Shown here: one piece after another, positions 16,564-24,477 of the stretch
How positions within the stretch are numbered: position 1 is the stretch's first letter
Layout: each line of letters opens with the position of its first letter
Assembly: GCA_001953215.1 (NCBI GenBank)
Contig: CP019169.1
Span: 3,658,001-3,722,000 of the forward strand
Length of the DNA stretch: 64,000 nt
Direction of reading: 5' to 3'
From: Betaproteobacteria bacterium GR16-43
Lineage (GTDB): Bacteria; Pseudomonadota; Gammaproteobacteria; Burkholderiales; Usitatibacteraceae
Program-made: the position numbers and the translations under genes
Notes under the pieces: model-generated
Database searches by the model: none
Told to the model about the DNA's origin: nothing
What the model saw: the letters and a program-made list of their open reading frames with translations, nothing else

Positions 16564-17380
16564 GCTCGTCGAGCGTGATGGCCTTCCGGCCCATCACGCC
16601 CGCGCCTTCGCGCGCCGCCAGGGTGCCGTCCTCGTCGAGCGCAACCTTGTCGATGCCCTGCGGGGAACCGAAGCGATAGGCGTTCATGCCGTACTCGTTG
16701 AAGGTCGTGGGCGAGACCCAGAAGCCGCGGCCCTCCTCGAGGTACTGCGTGTAGTAGTACTGGTTGATGGCCGAACCAGCCGCGTTGAACTGGAACGCCA
16801 CCACGCGCCCCGCGAACGTGCCCGTCACCTGGAGTTCGGCCGTGCCACGCCGCCCCGAGTCGATCACCACGCCGGTTCCGCTCGACGTGGGGGAGGTGAT
16901 CGCGGTGTAATCGAAACGCTCCGCGAACGTGGACGTGCCGATCGAATAGCCATAGAGCCACGAACCCAGCAGCGATTGGGGCGCGTTGCCCACGGCGAAG
17001 TTCTGCCGCTGGATCGGGATTTGCCGGCCGCCGATCGTCATCGTCCCCGTGGAGCGCGACGCGAAGCTGATCGAGACGGCGCCATCGTTCCCGGAGAGCG
17101 TGGGCGCCCGATAGGCGCCCGACAGCGGCTGGCCGAGGTCGAACTTCAGCAGCGTACCGCTCCACGATGCACCGCCCGATAGCAGCGGCCCGTCCGCGTA
17201 GTACCACTGCATGCGCCCATCGGGACCGTAGGCGAACGTGGTCACCACGAGCGTGCCGCCCTGCGCGTCGAGGGCGTAGCCCCGGCCGCTCTCGTTGGGA
17301 TTCCACCAGAGGCCGGATTGGGGGGCGGCCGCGAGGGCCATTGCCGGTGCGAGGAGCCACGCGGCGGCGAAGGTGCGCAT
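16493..17380 (-). CDS. Secreted protein with a WWNPxESGRG domain
   Basis: A 295-residue exported protein. The start at 17380 gives a clean signal peptide ending ALAAAP; the longer reading frame to 17491 is rejected because it hides it. The mature protein begins with GLWWNPNESGRGYALDAQG and VTTFAYGPDGRMQWYYADG, the same domain as in the gene at 6750-7556 and the subtilase. The rest is beta-rich and ends with a short helical segment (ITLDELTALNPELGTLAKAM). Function unknown. The AGGGAG ribosome binding site is inside the arm of a long inverted repeat. The 3' end overlaps the GT-C-like gene. Confidence 0.7.
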   Translation of the reverse strand: MRTFAAAWLLAPAMALAAAPQSGLWWNPNESGRGYALDAQGGTLVVTTFAYGPDGRMQWYYADGPLLSGGASWSGTLLKFDLGQPLSGAYRAPTLSGNDGAVSISFASRSTGTMTIGGRQIPIQRQNFAVGNAPQSLLGSWLYGYSIGTSTFAERFDYTAITSPTSSGTGVVIDSGRRGTAELQVTGTFAGRVVAFQFNAAGSAINQYYYTQYLEEGRGFWVSPTTFNEYGMNAYRFGSPQGIDKVALDEDGTLAAREGAGVMGRKAITLDELTALNPELGTLAKAMWSRLSETR

Positions 17381-17382
17381 GT

Positions 17383-17439
17383 CGATTCTCCCTGTGGGTT
17401 TTGCGCCACCCAAGCTACGCCGGCGGGCAGGGAGATTCG
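17383..17439 (-). promoter_or_regulatory. Inverted repeat covering the ribosome binding site of the WWNP gene
   Basis: Twelve-base arms with one mismatch (17383-17394 and 17428-17439), enclosing an inner TGGGT/ACCCA stem that stacks on one arm. On the minus strand the 3' arm contains AGGGAG, seven bases from the ATG, so the folded leader would hide the start site. The sequence differs from the hairpin at 7562-7602 but the architecture is the same. Confidence 0.5.
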
Positions 17440-17499
17440 CGGGAGGAGTACGCCGCTCACCTGCAGAAAATTGGTGACCGGCTCCCCGCACTTTTTCCG

Positions 17500-17522
17500 T
17501 TTGGGGGTCCGACCCCTAAGCG
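17500..17522. repeat. GGGGTC-C-GACCCC palindrome (copy 2), end of mntP
   Basis: Palindrome at 17504-17516 with flanking bases shared with the copy at 18103-18124 (both end GACCCCTAAGC on the plus strand). The TAG stop codon of mntP lies in the repeat's flank. No T-tract follows on the minus strand, so it is a weak terminator candidate at best. Confidence 0.7.
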
Positions 17523-18091
17523 GCCAGGTGCTCGGCGAGGATCTTCACGCCGATGAGGATGAGGACGACGCCCCCGAGCAACTCGGCCCGGTGGGCGAAC
17601 TTCTCGCCGAGCCGGCCGCCGAGTCGAACGGCCGGAACGCAGAGGACAAAGGTGACGGCGCCGATGACCAGGACGGAAGCCACCATCGGCAGGTCGATGA
17701 GGGCGAGCGTCAACCCGACGGCCGCGGCATCGAGGCTCGTGGCGACGCCCAGCACCAGGAGGCGGCGCCACGCGAACGGATTGGCCTTCGCGACGGCCTC
17801 CTCCTCGGCCTGCCCCCAGAGGGCCTCGTAGACCATGTGTCCGCCGACCAGGGCCAGCAAGCCGAACGCGATCCAGTGGTCCCAGGCCTCGATCGATTCC
17901 TTGAAGTACGCGCCGCCGACGTAACCCAGCGCCGGCATCAGCGCCTGGAACGCGCCGAACACGCCCGCCATCGCGAACGCATCGCGCCACGACGCCTTCG
18001 CGCCGCGCGTCATGCCGCTCGAGATGGAGACCGCTACCGCGTCCATCGCGACCGCGAGGGCCGTCACGACCAGCGTCGGAAATCCGCTCAT
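17516..18091 (-). CDS. mntP: Manganese efflux pump MntP
   Basis: A 191-residue inner-membrane protein with six hydrophobic segments and the two MntP hallmark motifs: ALAVAMDAVAVSIS in the first span and GVATSLDAAAVGL in the fourth, each with the aspartate needed for Mn2+ transport. It exports manganese and protects against Mn excess. In many bacteria mntP is preceded by a yybP-ykoY riboswitch, but here only 32 bases separate it from the acyl-CoA dehydrogenase stop, so there is no room for one. The gene is bracketed by two same-orientation copies of the GGGGTC palindrome, which suggests it may have been placed here as a cassette. Confidence 0.95.
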   Translation of the reverse strand: MSGFPTLVVTALAVAMDAVAVSISSGMTRGAKASWRDAFAMAGVFGAFQALMPALGYVGGAYFKESIEAWDHWIAFGLLALVGGHMVYEALWGQAEEEAVAKANPFAWRRLLVLGVATSLDAAAVGLTLALIDLPMVASVLVIGAVTFVLCVPAVRLGGRLGEKFAHRAELLGGVVLILIGVKILAEHLAA

Positions 18092-18102
18092 GGGGTTGGG
18101 CG

Positions 18103-18124
18103 GTTAGGGGTCTGACCCCTAAGC
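18103..18124. repeat. GGGGTC-T-GACCCC palindrome (copy 3), upstream of mntP
   Basis: Perfect palindrome TTAGGGGTC, T, GACCCCTAA at 18104-18122 filling the gap between the acyl-CoA dehydrogenase stop (18124) and the mntP start (18091). With copy 2 it forms direct repeats about 600 bases apart around mntP. Confidence 0.75.
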
Positions 18125-19917
18125 TAGAGGTAAGCCTCTTCGACCGCGAGGACGCTGTCGCCGCCCTTGATGGCCGCTGCGGAAAGCGACGGCGCCTGGG
18201 CCAGGATGTGATCGGCGTAGAAGCGCGCCGTGAGGACCTTGCCCTTGAGGAACGCGGCATCTCCCTGCCCCGCGGCCAGTTGCTTCGTGGCGATCAACGC
18301 CGAGCGGCCGAGCATCCAGCCCCCGAGCGTGATGCCGAGCAACTTCAGGACATACACGGAACCGGCGGCGACGGCCGCGGGATTGGTGCCGAAGGACTTC
18401 GCGATCCACTGCACGGCTTCCTTCGAGCGCGCCGCGGCCGCGGCGAGCCCCGAGCCGATGTCCTTGAGGTTGGCGTCGCTCGAAGCGCCCAGCTCCGCGG
18501 CGACCTTGTCCACCTCGGCCAGGATCGCGAGCGCGGTCACGCCCTGCTCGCGTCCGATCTTGCGGCCGACGAGGTCATTGGCCTGGATTCCGGTCGTGCC
18601 TTCGTAGATCGTGGTGATGCGCGCGTCGCGAAGGTGCTGCGCCGCGCCCGTCTCCTCGATGAAGCCCATGCCGCCGTGCACCTGCACGCCCAGCGACGCG
18701 ACGTCGATGCCGTTCTCGGTGGACCAGCCCTTCACGATCGGGATGAGGAAATCGACCATGGCCTGCGACCGCTTGCGTTCGTCCTCGTCCGGATGCTCGC
18801 GGGCGCGATCGAGGATCGCGGAGGTCCAGTACGCCAGCGCCCGCGAGGCTTCCGTGATCGACTTCATCGTGAGCAGCATGCGCTTCACGTCCGGGTGCTG
18901 GACGATGGGCGCGGTCTTGGCGCCGCCGCCGGCCGGGCGGCCTTGCAGGCGTTCGCGCGACCAGCCCAGCGCACGCTGGTACGCACGCTCGGCGACCGCG
19001 ACGCCTTCGAGCCCGACCGAAAGGCGGGCCGCGTTCATCATGATGAACATGTACTCGAGGCCGCGATTGGCTTCGCCGACGAGGTAGCCGACCGCGCCGT
19101 CCTTCTCGCCGTACGCCATCACCGCCGTCGGGCTCGCGTGGATGCCGAGCTTGTGCTCGATCGAGACGCACTTCACGTCGTTGCGATCGCCGATCGAGCC
19201 GTCGGCCTTCACGTTGAACTTCGGCACCACGAAGAGCGAGATGCCCTTCACGCCCTCGGGCGCGCCGTCGATGCGCGCGAGCACGAGGTGGATGATGTTC
19301 TCGGTGTAGTCGTGCTCGCCGTACGTGATGAAGATCTTCTGGCCCTTGAGCCGGAAGGTCCCATCCGCCTGCGGCGTGGCCTTCGTGCGGACGAGCGAAA
19401 GGTCGCTGCCGGCCTGCGGCTCGGTGAGGTTCATCGTGCCGGTCCACTTGCCCGAGATCATGTTGGGCAGGAACTTCGCGCGCAGCGCCTCGGGGCCCAC
19501 GTATTCGATCGCCTCGATCGCACCCTGGGTCAGCATCGGGCAGAGCTTGAACGCGAGGTTGGCCGAACCCCACATCTCCTCGACCGGCGTGGCCATCAGG
19601 TGCGGCAGGCCCTGGCCGCCGAACTTGGTCGGCGAGAGGATGTTGCCCCAGCCCGCGTTCACGTACTGCCAGTACGCGTCCTTGAAGCCGGGCGGCGTGG
19701 TGACGGCGCCGTCCTTCCACTTCGACGGGTTGCGGTCGCCCGTGGCGTTCAGGGGCGAGAGGACCTCGGTCGCGAGCTTGCCCGCTTCCTCGAGGATCGC
19801 GTCGACCACGTCTTCGGTCATCTCTTCGTGGCCGGGCAGCGTGTTCACCTGGTCCAGTCCGACGACGTGCTTCAGGACGAATTGCATGTCCTTGATGGGT
19901 GCGATGTATTCAGCCAT
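18124..19917 (-). CDS. Acyl-CoA dehydrogenase (long, DmdC-like type)
   Basis: A 597-residue member of the acyl-CoA dehydrogenase subgroup that has an N-terminal extension and an extra C-terminal domain (about 470-597) compared with 380-residue enzymes. FAD/substrate motifs are MNLTEPQAGSDLS, FITYGEHDYTENI, the VGLEGVAVAERAYQRAL helix and QVHGGMGFIEETG followed by TTIYEGTTGIQANDL. It oxidises an acyl-CoA to the 2-enoyl-CoA and passes electrons to ETF, whose genes lie directly behind it on the same strand. Close family members include 3-methylmercaptopropionyl-CoA dehydrogenase DmdC, but chain-length preference cannot be read here. Confidence 0.92.
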   Translation of the reverse strand: MAEYIAPIKDMQFVLKHVVGLDQVNTLPGHEEMTEDVVDAILEEAGKLATEVLSPLNATGDRNPSKWKDGAVTTPPGFKDAYWQYVNAGWGNILSPTKFGGQGLPHLMATPVEEMWGSANLAFKLCPMLTQGAIEAIEYVGPEALRAKFLPNMISGKWTGTMNLTEPQAGSDLSLVRTKATPQADGTFRLKGQKIFITYGEHDYTENIIHLVLARIDGAPEGVKGISLFVVPKFNVKADGSIGDRNDVKCVSIEHKLGIHASPTAVMAYGEKDGAVGYLVGEANRGLEYMFIMMNAARLSVGLEGVAVAERAYQRALGWSRERLQGRPAGGGAKTAPIVQHPDVKRMLLTMKSITEASRALAYWTSAILDRAREHPDEDERKRSQAMVDFLIPIVKGWSTENGIDVASLGVQVHGGMGFIEETGAAQHLRDARITTIYEGTTGIQANDLVGRKIGREQGVTALAILAEVDKVAAELGASSDANLKDIGSGLAAAAARSKEAVQWIAKSFGTNPAAVAAGSVYVLKLLGITLGGWMLGRSALIATKQLAAGQGDAAFLKGKVLTARFYADHILAQAPSLSAAAIKGGDSVLAVEEAYL

Positions 19918-19936
19918 GTCTCACGCTCCGCGGGTT

Positions 19937-20071
19937 AAGGCGAAAGGCGCTCTCCGCAGATAAACGCAGATAAACGCCGATAACCCCAAAGGCAATTCCG
20001 GTTTAACCCAGAAGCTTTTGACTTCATCTGCGTTTATCTGTGTTTATCTGCGGAGGACGCCTTTCGCCCTT
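19937..20071. repeat. Imperfect 45-base inverted repeat built from GCAGATAAAC units
   Basis: Left arm 19937-19981 and right arm 20026-20071 match at about 41 of 45 positions when one is inverted. Each arm holds tandem 10-base units (gcagataaac) plus a flank containing cgaaaggcg. The 44-base spacer carries no gene. It lies between the acyl-CoA dehydrogenase start and the etfA stop and would form a long hairpin in the etf transcript. The unit structure parallels the arms around the GxxExxY gene at 33109-33583. Confidence 0.85.
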
Positions 20072-20074
20072 TTC

Positions 20075-21001
20075 CTAAATTTTCTCGGTGAGCTCAGGGA
20101 CGATCTGGAAGAGATCGCCGACGAGCCCATAGTCGGCCACCGAAAAGATCGGCGCCTCGGGATCCTTGTTGATCGCCACGATCACCTTGCTGTCCTTCAT
20201 CCCCGCCAAATGCTGGATGGCGCCGGAGATGCCGATCGCGATGTAGAGCTCGGGGGCCACGATCTTGCCCGTCTGTCCCACCTGGTAGTCGTTCGGCACG
20301 TAGCCGGAGTCCACCGCGGCGCGCGAGGCGCCGATGGCGGCACCGAGCTTGTCGGCGAGGACTTCGAGCATCTTGAAGTTCTCGCCACTCGCCAGGCCCC
20401 GTCCGCCCGAGACGATGCGCTTCGCACCGGCCAGCTCCGGACGCGCGGACTTCGTGAGCTCCTGCGAGAGAACCTTCGACTGGCCTTTGTCTGCCGCCGC
20501 GGTGCCGTCTTCCACGGGCGCATTCCCGGTGGGCGCAGCGGCATCGAAGCCGGTCGCGCGCACCGTGATCACCTTCACCTTGTCCGAGGATTGCACCGTG
20601 GCGAACGCGTTGCCTGCGTAGATCGGTCGCACGAACGTGTCGGGAGATTCGACCGCGATGATCTCGGAGACCTGCGCGGAATCCAGCAGCGCGGCCACGC
20701 GCGGCATCAGGTTCTTGCCGAACGCGGAGGCCGAAGCGACCACATGCGTATAGCCCGCGGCCATCGGAACGACCAGCGCGGCGTAGTTCTCCGGCAGGCC
20801 GCCGTCGTACTGCGCGCCGGCGACGTGGATCACCTTGGCCACGCCCGCGAGCTTCGCGGCGCTCGCCGCCGCGGCCTTGGCATTCGAGCCGGCGACGAGG
20901 ACGTGCACCTCCCCGCCCATCTTCGAAGCGGCCGTGACCGCGTTGGCGGTGCCGCCCCGCACGTTCGTGTTGTCGTGTTCGGCAATGACGAGTGCGGTCA
21001 T
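20075..21001 (-). CDS. etfA: Electron transfer flavoprotein, alpha subunit
   Basis: A 308-residue protein with the ETF-alpha layout: N-terminal nucleotide-binding-like domain (ALVIAEHDN) and the C-terminal FAD domain with [22 protein letters not shown] near 200, the [21 protein letters not shown] signature and [12 protein letters not shown] collects electrons from acyl-CoA dehydrogenases and delivers them to ETF:quinone oxidoreductase. The gene starts one base after etfB stops, so the subunits are made together. The stop is next to the inverted repeat at 19937-20071. Confidence 0.97.
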   Translation of the reverse strand: MTALVIAEHDNTNVRGGTANAVTAASKMGGEVHVLVAGSNAKAAAASAAKLAGVAKVIHVAGAQYDGGLPENYAALVVPMAAGYTHVVASASAFGKNLMPRVAALLDSAQVSEIIAVESPDTFVRPIYAGNAFATVQSSDKVKVITVRATGFDAAAPTGNAPVEDGTAAADKGQSKVLSQELTKSARPELAGAKRIVSGGRGLASGENFKMLEVLADKLGAAIGASRAAVDSGYVPNDYQVGQTGKIVAPELYIAIGISGAIQHLAGMKDSKVIVAINKDPEAPIFSVADYGLVGDLFQIVPELTEKI

Positions 21002-21002
21002 G

Positions 21003-21752
21003 TCAGATCACCTTCGCTTCGTTCTTGAGCTTGTCGACCAACTCGGTCACGTCCTTCACCATCACGCCGGCCTTGCGCTTGCCCGGCTCGACGACCTTGA
21101 GGGTCTTCAGGCGCGGCGTGACGTCCACGCCGAGCGCGTCCGGCTTCAGCACATCGAGCGGCTTCTTCTTCGCCTTCATGATGTTCGGGAGCGTCGCGTA
21201 GCGCGGCGTGTTGAGGCGCAGGTCGGTCGTGACGATCGCGGGCAGCGAGATCTCGATCGTCTCGAGCCCGCCGTCGATCTCGCGCGTCACCTTCGCCTTG
21301 CCGCCGTCGATCTCGACCTTGCTCGCGAACGTGGCCTGCGGCCAGTCGAGGAGCGCGGCCAGCATCTGGCCGGTCTGGTTGGCGTCGTCGTCGATGGCCT
21401 GCTTGCCGAGGATGACCAGTTGCGGTCCTTCCTTCGCGACCACGGCCTTGAGGAGTTTCGCGACCGCGAGCGGCTGCAACTCCACGTCGGTCTCGACGAG
21501 GATGCCGCGGTCGGCCCCCATCGCCATCGCCGTGCGCAGCGTCTCCTGGCACGCGGTCACGCCGGCCGAGACGGCGATCACCTCGGTGGCCTTGCCCGCT
21601 TCCTTGATCTTGAGGGCCTCCTCGACGGCGATCTCGTCGAAAGGGTTCATCGACATCTTCACGTTCGCGAGCTCGACGCCCGACTGGTCCGACTTCACGC
21701 GCACCTTCACATTGAAGTCGACCACGCGCTTCACTGGCACGAGGATTTTCAT
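21003..21752 (-). CDS. etfB: Electron transfer flavoprotein, beta subunit
   Basis: A 249-residue ETF-beta: [19 protein letters not shown] at the N-terminus, [14 protein letters not shown], the AMP-site region [19 protein letters not shown] and the C-terminal signature segment [19 protein letters not shown]. It binds AMP and forms the heterodimer with EtfA. As the first gene of the operon it is preceded, 14 bases from its ATG, by a 22-base palindrome matching the CAAAC-N4-GTTTG pattern bound by PsrA-type fatty-acid repressors. Confidence 0.97.
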   Translation of the reverse strand: MKILVPVKRVVDFNVKVRVKSDQSGVELANVKMSMNPFDEIAVEEALKIKEAGKATEVIAVSAGVTACQETLRTAMAMGADRGILVETDVELQPLAVAKLLKAVVAKEGPQLVILGKQAIDDDANQTGQMLAALLDWPQATFASKVEIDGGKAKVTREIDGGLETIEISLPAIVTTDLRLNTPRYATLPNIMKAKKKPLDVLKPDALGVDVTPRLKTLKVVEPGKRKAGVMVKDVTELVDKLKNEAKVI

Positions 21753-21765
21753 GTCTCTCCGGGGG

Positions 21766-21790
21766 AATTCAAACGGGCGTTTGAATTATA
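21766..21790 (-). promoter_or_regulatory. PsrA-like operator overlapping the etfBA promoter
   Basis: A perfect palindrome with 9-base arms (AATTCAAAC and GTTTGAATT) and a GGGC centre at 21766-21787. A good -10 hexamer TATAAT for the minus strand lies at 21790-21785 and overlaps the operator; no clear -35 is seen. PsrA of Pseudomonas binds CAAAC-N2-4-GTTTG and controls beta-oxidation and etf genes, so repression relieved by long-chain acyl-CoA is likely. Confidence 0.65.
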
Positions 21791-21883
21791 GCCGAAGCAA
21801 ACGTTGATATGATCCGGACTCCCACACCCTGCGGATGACGCGCGCGCCCTCGCCGCGGGGATCGTGGTGAACGGAAGACCCCG

Positions 21884-24316
21884 ATGACCCGACGTTTCCT
21901 CATCGTCGCCGCCGCGCTGTCGGCCTGCGTCGTTCACGCCCAGCTGGATCCCCTCACCCTGCCCTCGCCGCGGCCCGTGTCGAAGGGTCAATACCAATAC
22001 GGCATCGAGATGTTGCGGCTCGACCGTGCCTGGGAGCTGACGCGCGGCCGCGCGCCGATCGCCATCACCGATGGCGGACTGGTGTTCCCCCACGAGGACC
22101 TCCGATCGGGGCTCGAGGGCAACGTGCGCCTCCACATCTCGGTGACCGGGCCGGCGCAGAACGCGTACCACGCGACGATGGTCGCCGGAGTTGCCGTCGC
22201 TCGCGGCTTCAACGGCAAGGGCGTGACCGGAGCTTGTCCCAGCTGCTCGGCATCGGTGCATTCCGTGTCGCGGATCATCGAAGCCGTTGCCGCCGGAGCC
22301 GTCGCGACGAACGTGAGCTTCGGGGGCAGCTCTTCCAACAACAGCGACCCGGATACCTGCGCCAATGGCCGGCAATCTCCGGGCGTCTGCGCCGACGTGA
22401 AGCTCGCGGAGGAGCGCGACCTGCTGATCGCCAGCAGCGCGGGCAACATCAAGACGAACCGCATGTTCATGTATTCCGTCGAACCCACCGTCGTGGCGGT
22501 GGGCGGTGTCGAACCCGATGGCACCTTCTGGGACGACAACTACGAAGACCCCTCCAACCTCGGCTCCTCCTGGGGGCCGCAACTGAAGCTGGTCACGCCC
22601 GCGCGCGACGTGCTCGTGGTCCACCCGACCGGCGGCGTCCTGTACCCCGGGTTGCGTTGCGGTGACCGCATCGATTCCACGGTGGGCCTCACGCCCACGA
22701 TGGGCCCGGCCTATACCGGGTATGGAGACTGCAGCGGTACCTCGTTCTCCTCGCCCTGGATCAGCGGCATCGTCGGCCTGATCCGTTCGGCCAACCCGTT
22801 GCTCACCAACTCGGAGGTGCGCGCGATCCTCTACGAGACCGCCACGGTGCCGGTCGCCGGACCGGAAGGGCTCACGTTCCACCTGCCAGACGCGCAAGCC
22901 GCGGTGCAGCGCGCACTCGGCGCCGGGAAAACGAACCGCGTCACGCCGATGTTCGCGCTCTACGCGGCCTCCGCCTCGCGTCACCTGTTCACCAGCATTC
23001 CCCAGGGCGCGGTCGCGGCGATCGCGGGCGAGTTTGGCGTGAACGGCGTTGTCACTCGCCCCTCATTCACGAGCGTTGGAGATCCGATTCCCGGATACCC
23101 GACATTCAACGGCTGCTTCGGCACACCGTGCGTGAAACCTGCGGCCCGAAAGGTGTTCTCGGTCTTCACGACGGAGGCGCGTCCGGACGGACGCTCCCTC
23201 GTTCCGCTCTACCGCATGACGCAGGTGTGCGCTGCCGGCAGCGCGGGGTGCGCCACGACGCGGGCCTTCGCTTATGCAAGTTCCGAAGCGGATGTGCACG
23301 CACTCGAGCAACGCGGCTACGTCCTTGACATGGTCGAGGGCTACATCTACGCGCCCTCCGAAATGCCGCCCGCCGGCGCCCGCGCAATCTGCATGGCCTT
23401 CGACGCCGCGCGCATCGACCACATCCTCTATGCCGCCGATAGCTGCAACCGCACGGCCCTTCCCGACGGCAATGGCGGGACCACGGGCGGCAACTACGCG
23501 CATGTGGCGCTGCTGGGCTACGACGCGGTCGACTTGCCGCCGCCGTCGAACTACACGGCGCTGTGGTGGAACGCCGCGGAATCCGGCTGGGGCCTGAACC
23601 TCACGCATCAAGGCGATGTGATCTTCGGCACGCTCTTCACCTACGACGCCAACCGCAACCCGCTGTGGCTGGTGATGTCCGAGGGGCGGTTCTCCGGCGG
23701 CGCTTACTCGGGCACGCTCTACCGCACCACGGGGCCGGCCTTCAATGCGAATCCGTTCACGCCCATCGGCCCGGGCAACCTCCTGCGGGTGGGCGACATG
23801 CGCCTGACCTTCGGCGCGGGCAGCGCCACATTGAACTACGACGTGGATGGCGTGCAGGTCTCGAAGAACCTCACGCGGCAGGTGTTCAGTGGAGCCGCGG
23901 CGACCTGCGCGGCCACCGGCGGCTCGCGCGCATCGGCCACCAACTACCAGGACCTGTGGTGGAACCCCGCGGAGTCGGGCTGGGGCCTGAACCTCACGCA
24001 GCAAGGCAACATCCTGTTCGCCACGCTCTTCACCTACGGGCTCGATGGGCGCGGGATCTGGTATTTCATGTCCGCCGGGCAGCGCCAGGGCGATGGTTCG
24101 TTCACCGGCGATCTCTACCGCACCGTGGGCTCTCCCTTCAATGCGGCACCCTTCACGCCGTTGAGTCCCGCCGATGTCACGCGCGTGGGCGCGATGACGC
24201 TGCGCTTCACCAACGGCGAGACCGGCACGCTGCAATACACGGTGGACGGCATCGCGGTCACCAAGTCGATCGTGCGGCAGGTCTTCGCCTCACCGCAGCC
24301 GGTCTGCAACGGGTAA
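21884..24316 (+). CDS. Secreted subtilisin-like serine peptidase with two C-terminal WWNP domains
   Basis: An 810-residue exported S8 peptidase: signal peptide (1-19), catalytic domain about 35-345, then a 200-residue linker region and two tandem WWNPxESGWG domains starting at W561 and W692. The catalytic triad is readable: D63 in AITDGG, H96 in YHATMVAGV and S287 in GTSFSSP, with an oxyanion asparagine in SSAGN. The usual HGTHVAG is HATMVAG, so the histidine is kept but its neighbours differ. No propeptide I9 domain is obvious. It would act outside the cytoplasm; the WWNP domains may anchor it or bind a polymer. It is divergent from etfBA. Confidence 0.88.
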   Translation: MTRRFLIVAAALSACVVHAQLDPLTLPSPRPVSKGQYQYGIEMLRLDRAWELTRGRAPIAITDGGLVFPHEDLRSGLEGNVRLHISVTGPAQNAYHATMVAGVAVARGFNGKGVTGACPSCSASVHSVSRIIEAVAAGAVATNVSFGGSSSNNSDPDTCANGRQSPGVCADVKLAEERDLLIASSAGNIKTNRMFMYSVEPTVVAVGGVEPDGTFWDDNYEDPSNLGSSWGPQLKLVTPARDVLVVHPTGGVLYPGLRCGDRIDSTVGLTPTMGPAYTGYGDCSGTSFSSPWISGIVGLIRSANPLLTNSEVRAILYETATVPVAGPEGLTFHLPDAQAAVQRALGAGKTNRVTPMFALYAASASRHLFTSIPQGAVAAIAGEFGVNGVVTRPSFTSVGDPIPGYPTFNGCFGTPCVKPAARKVFSVFTTEARPDGRSLVPLYRMTQVCAAGSAGCATTRAFAYASSEADVHALEQRGYVLDMVEGYIYAPSEMPPAGARAICMAFDAARIDHILYAADSCNRTALPDGNGGTTGGNYAHVALLGYDAVDLPPPSNYTALWWNAAESGWGLNLTHQGDVIFGTLFTYDANRNPLWLVMSEGRFSGGAYSGTLYRTTGPAFNANPFTPIGPGNLLRVGDMRLTFGAGSATLNYDVDGVQVSKNLTRQVFSGAAATCAATGGSRASATNYQDLWWNPAESGWGLNLTQQGNILFATLFTYGLDGRGIWYFMSAGQRQGDGSFTGDLYRTVGSPFNAAPFTPLSPADVTRVGAMTLRFTNGETGTLQYTVDGIAVTKSIVRQVFASPQPVCNG

Positions 24317-24381
24317 GGCGCCGGCTCGTACACCGTTGCGTCACATCAGGCGTTGAGAATGGGTCGAAGGCACACCCAGCG

Positions 24382-24405
24382 AACCCGGCCTGGCCCCGGG
24401 TTTCT
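24382..24405. terminator. Possible terminator between convergent genes
   Basis: A seven-base stem (aacccgg at 24382-24388, ccgggtt at 24396-24402) with a short loop and TTT beginning in its right arm, 65 bases after the subtilase stop. It is weak for the plus strand and lacks a T-run for the minus strand. Nothing else is seen in the 161-base gap. Confidence 0.35.
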
Positions 24406-24477
24406 GCATCCGCACCACCATGCACCGGCGCACGGCACGCGGCGCCATCCCCTGGGTTGTCACGCAGCCGACATGGG

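Noticed and set aside
18092-18123. yybP-ykoY manganese riboswitch before mntP
   Set aside because: Only 32 bases lie between the genes, too short for the riboswitch; they hold a GGGGTC palindrome.
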